Notes under the pieces: generated by a model | Databases searched by the model: none | What the model saw: the letters and a program-made list of their open reading frames with translations, nothing else | What the model was told of the DNA's origin: nothing | Shown: one piece after another, positions 54,362 to 62,100 of the stretch | Layout of the letters: each line of letters begins with the position of its first letter | Position numbering within the stretch: the first letter of the stretch is position 1 | Source: Acanthosepion esculentum | Taxonomy: Eukaryota > Mollusca > Cephalopoda > Sepiida > Sepiidae | Reading direction: 5' to 3' | Length of the DNA: 64,000 bases | Assembly: GCA_964036315.1 (NCBI GenBank) | Contig: OZ038495.1 | Coordinates: 21,458,891-21,522,890 of the forward strand | Translations under genes and position numbers: made by a program

Positions 54362-56496
54362 TATAAGAAGTTTGTCAGAATGGTAAAAATAAGTGCTAAC
54401 CTCTTTGGTTAATTTCTGCTGAGAATCTTTTGCTGCTTCAAGCTTTTTGTGATACTCAAGGTTCTCAAAAGAGATCTGCAAAATTAAAAAATTAAAAAAT
54501 GACTACAATTGAAGGGAGCAATAAAAAATAATTTATTAGTAAATATAGCTGAAAAAGATTTAACTCTTGTAATTTAAATCAAAATTAGATACAATTTTTA
54601 AATATTTAGCAATATAAATTATTTAAGCATGTAAAAAGTTGAAAATTATATATGTAACAGTTGCATTATGTTAAAGCCTATTTTAACAAAATTTAACTAA
54701 GTTTTAAACAATTCTAACCAAAAATTGTTGACAAGAGATTTTGTATTACATTCTATATAAGAGAGCAGTTTCCTTTAAACTTTTATGCAAAGATGTAGAA
54801 AAGGAAAAGAAAAAATATGGATGGCTGGGTAATACTTGCCTCACGATTTTTCCTCTGCAGCTCCACTACCTGGGATAAGAGATTTGTAATCTCCTCTTTC
54901 TGGCGAGAACTCTCCTCTGTCTTTTGTGCAAGCTCATCGGAGAAACTCTCCAACTGGCTGTTGACATCAGCTGAAAAAGTAAACCCATTAAAAAGGGGTC
55001 ATCAATTTCTAAAATAATTATGGCCTAAAGGCTTTATTTTATTTTTCTTAATTAAAAGGTTTCTACCCACCAAAAAACAGATAGAAGCATTACTGATGAT
55101 CAAATCAAGAACATCTTCAGTCAGTTTTTTTATGTTTTATTTCAAATGACAAACATAGAACCAAATTACAGTGTGAATGAAGATACAGAATTTATATAAA
55201 TAAAGTGCAGTGTATTTGTGTCAGTCCATCTGGTTTTTGATCTCAGCAAATCATAAACTGGTAACAGGTAGTAACTACTATAGTTACACAATTAAAAATG
55301 AAATAATTCATTTAAAGTTAAATTTAAATGTTGAACAAAGTGAAAGGTTTAAAAAAATCAATTCTTTATTAAAGGTTTAACTTTAATTTTGCTTTTCATC
55401 TCAATTGCAATTGATATCGTCTAATTAAACTGTAATTAAAACTTAAGCAGGGCATAGTATGTTGCGTATAAGTTTTTTTTCTCTTTCTCTAGCATGCATA
55501 CTATGATGTATTCAAAATATTACATAGTCCGGGTTCCCTAATGTCTTAAGAGTGACTTTATATGAAGGGATCATAAAGAATGGTGATTTTAAATGAAAAT
55601 AAAAATTGCACACAAAATAAATATATGAAGAAAGATTATGCTGAATCAAGGTATCAAATAATGATAAAATAATTTTACTATTTCTAAATCTTATAACTTT
55701 TATGTACATAGGATGCTGAAGATAAAAAGGTCAAAGTCCCGAAAACCCTCTGCAGGAGCTAGCCTAAAGTCCGCCCAAAGGACAGCTTCTAGGCTCGTGT
55801 CAAATAAATTACAAGAAAATATTGACTTACTTAGTGCAGTATTGTCTTGCAATATTTGCATCATCTTAAAGTTTCATTTTAGAACATGTAAAGTGTTTCC
55901 TAACCAAAATCTTTGTAAATTACAAAACTTATGAAATCTCTTAAAAATCCATTAGCTGAAATGTAATGCATCATTATATATGCATTTATTCAAGCATCAT
56001 GGTTGCTTTCAAATATCTAAAGAGAATAATACATAACATATCCCCAAATTGGGTGGCAGCCAGTCTAAATGTAGAACTTGCCTGTATTCAAAAATGTGGA
56101 GAAAGCAACAGGAAACCACACCATCTTTCCAAGAAATCATTGAAATTCACAGATAATAAAAGAGGAATCTGTGACTTTGTTCTATCAAAGTAAATATTTT
56201 TGGTCATAGAAAAAAAAATTGAATGATTAACTATTGAATTTTGTAAGTTTTTTTTTTTTTTTACCTAAAATTTGTTTCAACAAGTTTTATCTGTCAGTCT
56301 GTAAATTGTTTATTGGAAATAAGGAAAAGGATTATCAGAGGTTAAAAATGTTTTACTGATAGAATAGGAATATTATATAGATAGGTGCCATTTAAATTCA
56401 ATCTGAAGAGATTAATACAGCTAATAGAAGTTACTATATCCAGGCACCTTCAACTGTCAAATGTACATATAATCCTTCACACATGCTCACTCTCTC

Positions 56497-56544
<48 letters not shown>

Positions 56545-57691
56545 AATAAAAAGGAAAGAACAGTAAGATATAAAATCCGGTGTTCTTATAGATATTTTTA
56601 TTTTTACACAATAGTGCTCTATGTAAATTTAAATTTACAGAGCATTAATATTATAAATTAATAGATTTAAAATATGGTTTTACCGCTACACAGTGATGAC
56701 CATGTTTCAGAAATGGAAGCTAAAGCCCCTGAATTTAATTTTGTTATTAAACCAAAGACATTAGTTCCATTTCCTCATCAAGCGAATTTTGGAGTAACTT
56801 ACTTTTTAAAATTTACGGTTGTTAACGGCACAGGAAAGATTCATAGTTTGAGGGTTTCCAAGGTTACCGATAAATCCATTCATCTAGACAAGGGGTGGTA
56901 GAGGGTTCAATTTTTAATTTTCGTTGTCTCAGTTAATAGTTACATTTGAAAGCGGGGTTATGTTTAGGGATGGGTAGGGATGTATCTTTTAACAAATTCT
57001 GACATCCGCTAAATTCATGTCATCTGGGTTTATTTCTAACGGCAAAAATTCTTATGGTATTATTTCTATTTGTATATTTAAAGATTTTGAGGGACTGTTT
57101 AGGTTAGAATATGTTTTATCCACCTTTCTAAAAAGTTATTTTTAATATTTGATATACTATACTCCTAGTTAAAAACCAAGTAAATGTATTTATTAGGATT
57201 ACTTACAGTATTTAAAATTATTTATTCTTATCGAGTATAAGTAAATATTATTTTATTTTATTTTATTTTATGTAAACTTTATGACAATGACGGCAAAGGT
57301 GGTTAAATTATTTCACTAATTCAATAAACTTAGTATTATAAATGTATATATGTATGTATAAAGGACATTTAATGTTCAATATTATATTCTAACTTATTAA
57401 TTTCACATGACTTTCGGTGTTCACTTGGATTCTTTCCAGTGTTTGAATTGCTTTGAGAGAGGTGTTATGGTTAGAGTACGTTTTATTTAATTACAATTTT
57501 AAAAGATATTTAGGTTAGAATCTGTTTTATTTAATTTCAATTTTAAAACATTTTTAAAAATTCTACTTTCAAATTTAACTTTTTAATTTTAATCGGCTAT
57601 ATTTCTTTATAAACCAAGTAAATGTAATATAATTATCTACATTATTTAAAATTATTTATACCCATCAAATATGAGTATGTATAATAATCAG

Positions 57692-57726
<35 letters not shown>

Positions 57727-59066
57727 GATTATTTAAAGATTATTTAAAGAAAACTTTTGGCAATGACGACAAAAAATAGCTATTTCATTTCTCTGATTCA
57801 GTAAATTTTTATTTTTTATAAACTTAGTAATATATAGTTTCTCATGTATGCATAAAGGACATGGGTCATTTAATGACCTACATATTCTAGCTCTTCTTAT
57901 TAACTTCCATTTCACTGTAGGTGTTTTATTGGATTCTTTTAGGTGCCAAAAGTACTTCGAAAGAGATGTTTGACTTTTATACTTATTTATCCTAAACGAG
58001 GATTGATGTTGGTAGAACCTCTTTTTGAACTCATGGCTAGTGCAACCTATATAAATTTTTATGTTTTCAGGATTTTCAACAGAAGATATATTACATTGGT
58101 ATACTACTGATTCTATGCAACATTTATTTTGTAAAGGACAGTTTTGAGGGTTTCTACAATTACATAATTTTTGTTCACCCTCATTAGTTGTTGTTTGTAT
58201 TTTTCCCTTGTCTACAATTTTTTGGTTCTGGTATAAGTGTTTATTTAAGATATTAGTATTATGTTTCTTAATTATCTTTTCTAGGTTATCAGTACAGCTA
58301 TAACTTAATTTTAGTGTATTTCTATTGAAAATGGTACTAAGTTTACTTCCACCGGGAAAATGCTTGAGTATTAATTCAAGGAATTTTTGTCCCAATTTGT
58401 TTTTTACCATTTGGTTGTATGGGGGTGTATACCAAATTATTTTCCTGCTTCTGTTTTTCCTATGTTTACCGTTTTCATTTTTAATATAAGTTAGTTTTAG
58501 GTTTTTGTAGCCACTATCTTTTAGAGCTTTATTATAGAAATTAATATGTTCGTCGAAAATCTTGTCATTTGCTGAATTTGTACTAATTCTTTTTCGGATA
58601 GATAAAGGTATATGTTTAATTATAGATGAGGGGTGATTTGATTTAGGGTGTATATATACAGGATTCGTATTGAGTTTTTTATAAGGTGTGTATGTATTGT
58701 TCTTTAAATCTAATGTTATATCAAGGAAGTTAACTTTTTTAATTTTAGTGCTAACGGTAATTTTTAAACCCATGCTTTTAAATTCTTTATATAATGCCTT
58801 TCTAATTTTGTCTATTCTGAAGTTAGTAGAATTCCTAATAACCATGAGACCATCGGTAACCTTGGAAACCCTCAAACTATGAATCTTTCCTGTGCCGTTA
58901 ACAACCGTAAATTTTAAAAAGTAAGTTACTCCAAAATTCGCTTGATGAGGAAATGGAACTAATGTCTTTGGTTTAATAACAAAATTAAATTCAGGGGCTT
59001 TAGCTTCCATTTCTGAAACATGGTCATCACTGTGTAGCGGTAAAACCATATTTTAAATCTATTAAT

Positions 59067-59129
<63 letters not shown>

Positions 59130-62100
59130 ACAAAATCCTATCCTTTTTCTTTACAATTAGTAACTATAATACAATTTAGTTTCTTTCTATTTTGCCAGTC
59201 CTGTTTTGTGAATTCTATTGCATCATGCAAAGTTTGGGCTTTCTGGTGGCCTGACAGGTTTTTCCTGCTGCAGAACATCAGTTGCTTTTGATGCATTATT
59301 GATAAAAAGCCTTTCTGCTTTTTGAATTGAATGGACTGTAAACAAACACTTTCATAATAGCTAGCTGCTTTATCACTACAACCAGGTTATGAAGTAGACT
59401 TTTTGGTGAACATTTTGAATAACTATGATATATGTTTAATCATCCAACATGTTTGAATAATAAAACGGCTATTTTGTTGTTTTTACTTGTCAACCCCGTT
59501 CTCTCATTACGCAAACTGTTTGTATTGAAATAAAGTACCCAATTTAAATTTTATAAGAACGTAGAATTTCTGAAAAATTAAAATGATTCAGATTTTTGTC
59601 ATGTCCTTCAAAAAGAGATATTGTAATTCCCCATGTATAATATGCCTTCATCCATAATACACACACCTAAAATTGTGATCAAAGTGTGGGAAAATGCTTC
59701 TACTCATGCATAACACGCACCCCTTTTTTGGTAATCAAACCCTATAAATTGTACCTCTCCAATTTCATTATGGCCAGAGTTTCCTACTCTCATTAAAAAA
59801 TGGTTTTAAACAGAATAATATTATTCTAATTTAGTTTTATGATAATTCTTATTTTATTTTACAGCAATTTTTAAAAGATTTTCTTGTAACTGTGTATAAT
59901 ACACACCCCTGATTTTGCTTATTATTATTTTAGAAAAAATGCGTATTATACATGGGGAATTATGGTATACCCACTTATCTGTAAATGTCACTTTGTCACC
60001 TGTTATCTTTTCACTGATAAGCAACAGTAGGAGTGTGGTACAATATGTAAGAATTTTACTTCCTCTGTAAGAATTTAACCGGGCAAGATTAGCAACTGGT
60101 TGTTATATTCAATGCCAATCAGAACAAATAAAAGTTAAAAATAATGAGAATTGTTGGCAACTTTTCAAATGAATTAACAAATTTTTCATATGGTCTGAAT
60201 GTTTAATGTTGTTTGTATTTGATTTTTTGGGGATTTAATCATCTCAAAATAAAACTTACACAGTTGTTTGAGGCAATCTTGCACCAACTTCTCTTCTTTC
60301 TCTTCATAGTCTTCAGTGACGGAAGCAAGTTGTGAGGTCTGAAAATCAAAAGCATTCAAAGCATTTTTAAAATTTCCTATCATTGGAAAATCATTTATCT
60401 TCAGAAAATTATAGTGACTAGTTATTCATGCAAAGAACAGTACACGAGGGATTGAAACAACTTTATTAGGACTGAATGAAATACATGAAAAATTTAATAA
60501 AAATAAACATTATTTGTAGTAAACAAATTTAGATTCACTCAAATTATCTTATTGTTTGTTTTTGGCTAGAGTTCACTTTTATTCCTTGACTTCACTTGAA
60601 GAATGTATAAATTATTACCAACATTATTGTATATACTCTCTCTCACACACATTAATAATAAATATACATTTGTTCTTTATATACTAATGCCCTTGGGGAA
60701 GGTATGAATCCATCCCTTCCCACCAGCTATGGGTAAATTGCAGGAGAGATTGAGTCCTATAGCCTTGGTTGGCTACTAGTCTAAAAGGAAAACTGAATTC
60801 AAACCAGCCTGAAGAGAGTTGGGCTCTGTCAGGCTGTTTTTTGCCCAAGACACACCACTGTGTCTTGGGCAGTACAAGTGGTGACCCTAAGGGATTATGG
60901 GATTCCTGATTGTGAAAACTTCAAGTTTCATGCATATGGCAATAGTCAGGCAGAAATTGAAAACTGACTGTTGTAAAATCTTAATATTAATAACTTACTG
61001 TGAAGGTATTAGTCATCTTAGAGAACCCTTTTTTGGGCCTCCCATCAGCATGGATGATGCTAGCCTTCAAGAGAGTAACACATTGTGTCTTCTTGGTCTA
61101 ATGTTTTCCACTGATATGAATTGGGGCAATTATATCAAATCAGTTGCTAGGTCTGCTACTAGGAAAATTAGTTCTCTGTGTCATGTTAGACTGTTAAGAA
61201 AAATTGTCCATCTTGCATGTTTATAAGTCTATTCTTTGTCAATGCATTGAATACTGCTGCCACATCAAGTCTGATGCTTTTGCTATGTATCTAGAGATTT
61301 TTGATAAAATCCAAAGGAGAATCTGCAGTGTTATCAGTCCTGGCATGATATCTCAGCTTCAACCACTTTCCCCACTGCTAGAGCTTCCCTGCATCTTTTC
61401 TATAAATATTTTCATGACAATCGTTCTGATGAGCTTTCCTCTTTGACAACTAAACTTCATGAATTTAAGTGCATTACTAAATTAGTAGCAAAGTCACATC
61501 ATTTTATTGTTAAAATTGCTGGATGTAACCTAAAGTTCTATGTTAATAGTTTCTTCTTTTATACTTCTCACTTGTGGAACTCTATTCGAGCTTCTTGCTT
61601 TCTTGTCAACAATGATCTTCAAAAATTTAAATATGACATCAACTGCTGTTTTCTATCTCCTTGTATTTTGTTCTTTTATTATAATCTTACTTCAAAGTTT
61701 TCCAGTTTCCTTCACACTCAGTAACCTCTTGTGTCTTAGTTGCTTTATCACCTTTCTTAGTATGAAATAAAATATATAACATTTTTCTGTTACATTTTAG
61801 TCACTGATATTTCTTATTCATACAAACATTTCTACTAAGTATATTTTATTACTCTGTTATTTCTATGTATTATTCCATTCTTCATCTTTTTTAAATATAA
61901 TTTCATTTTGAATTATTAAAAAAAATCACACCAATTAATGCAAACTCTAGATATAAAATGAGACAAATAAAGCCAGTGTCCATGATTGTAAACTGATGGT
62001 AACTGAGAATCATTGGTAGAATTTAGTAATTTAATGGTTGGCTGAAAACAGAAGTGTGAAAATTAGTTTGAATTTCAGCTGAGTCTCCTTGTATTCACCT

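Larger units (their letters stand above)
56648..59075 (-). mobile_element. Penelope-like element with inverted arms and tandem partial 3' copy
   Basis: Read on the minus strand, the order is as follows. The right arm is 59075-58852. An open RT-remnant plus GIY-YIG frame runs to 57733. Then come an A28 run (57723-57696) and a 3' region (57695-57480). A diverged second copy of the endonuclease C-terminus follows (about 57470-57285), and then a TAAAA-rich run and a second copy of the 3' region (about 57280-57080). About 200 bp of other sequence precedes the inverted left arm (56871-56648). Tandem partial copies and inverted pieces are typical of Penelope insertions. The element sits in a 5.3-kb TRAK intron in the same sense as that gene. 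Confidence 0.85.

Noticed and set aside
57733..59049. 438-aa frame as a domesticated host gene
   Set aside because: The flanking inverted repeats, the tandem partial copy and the poly(A)-like run mark it as a transposon insertion, and no host introns or conservation can be shown.
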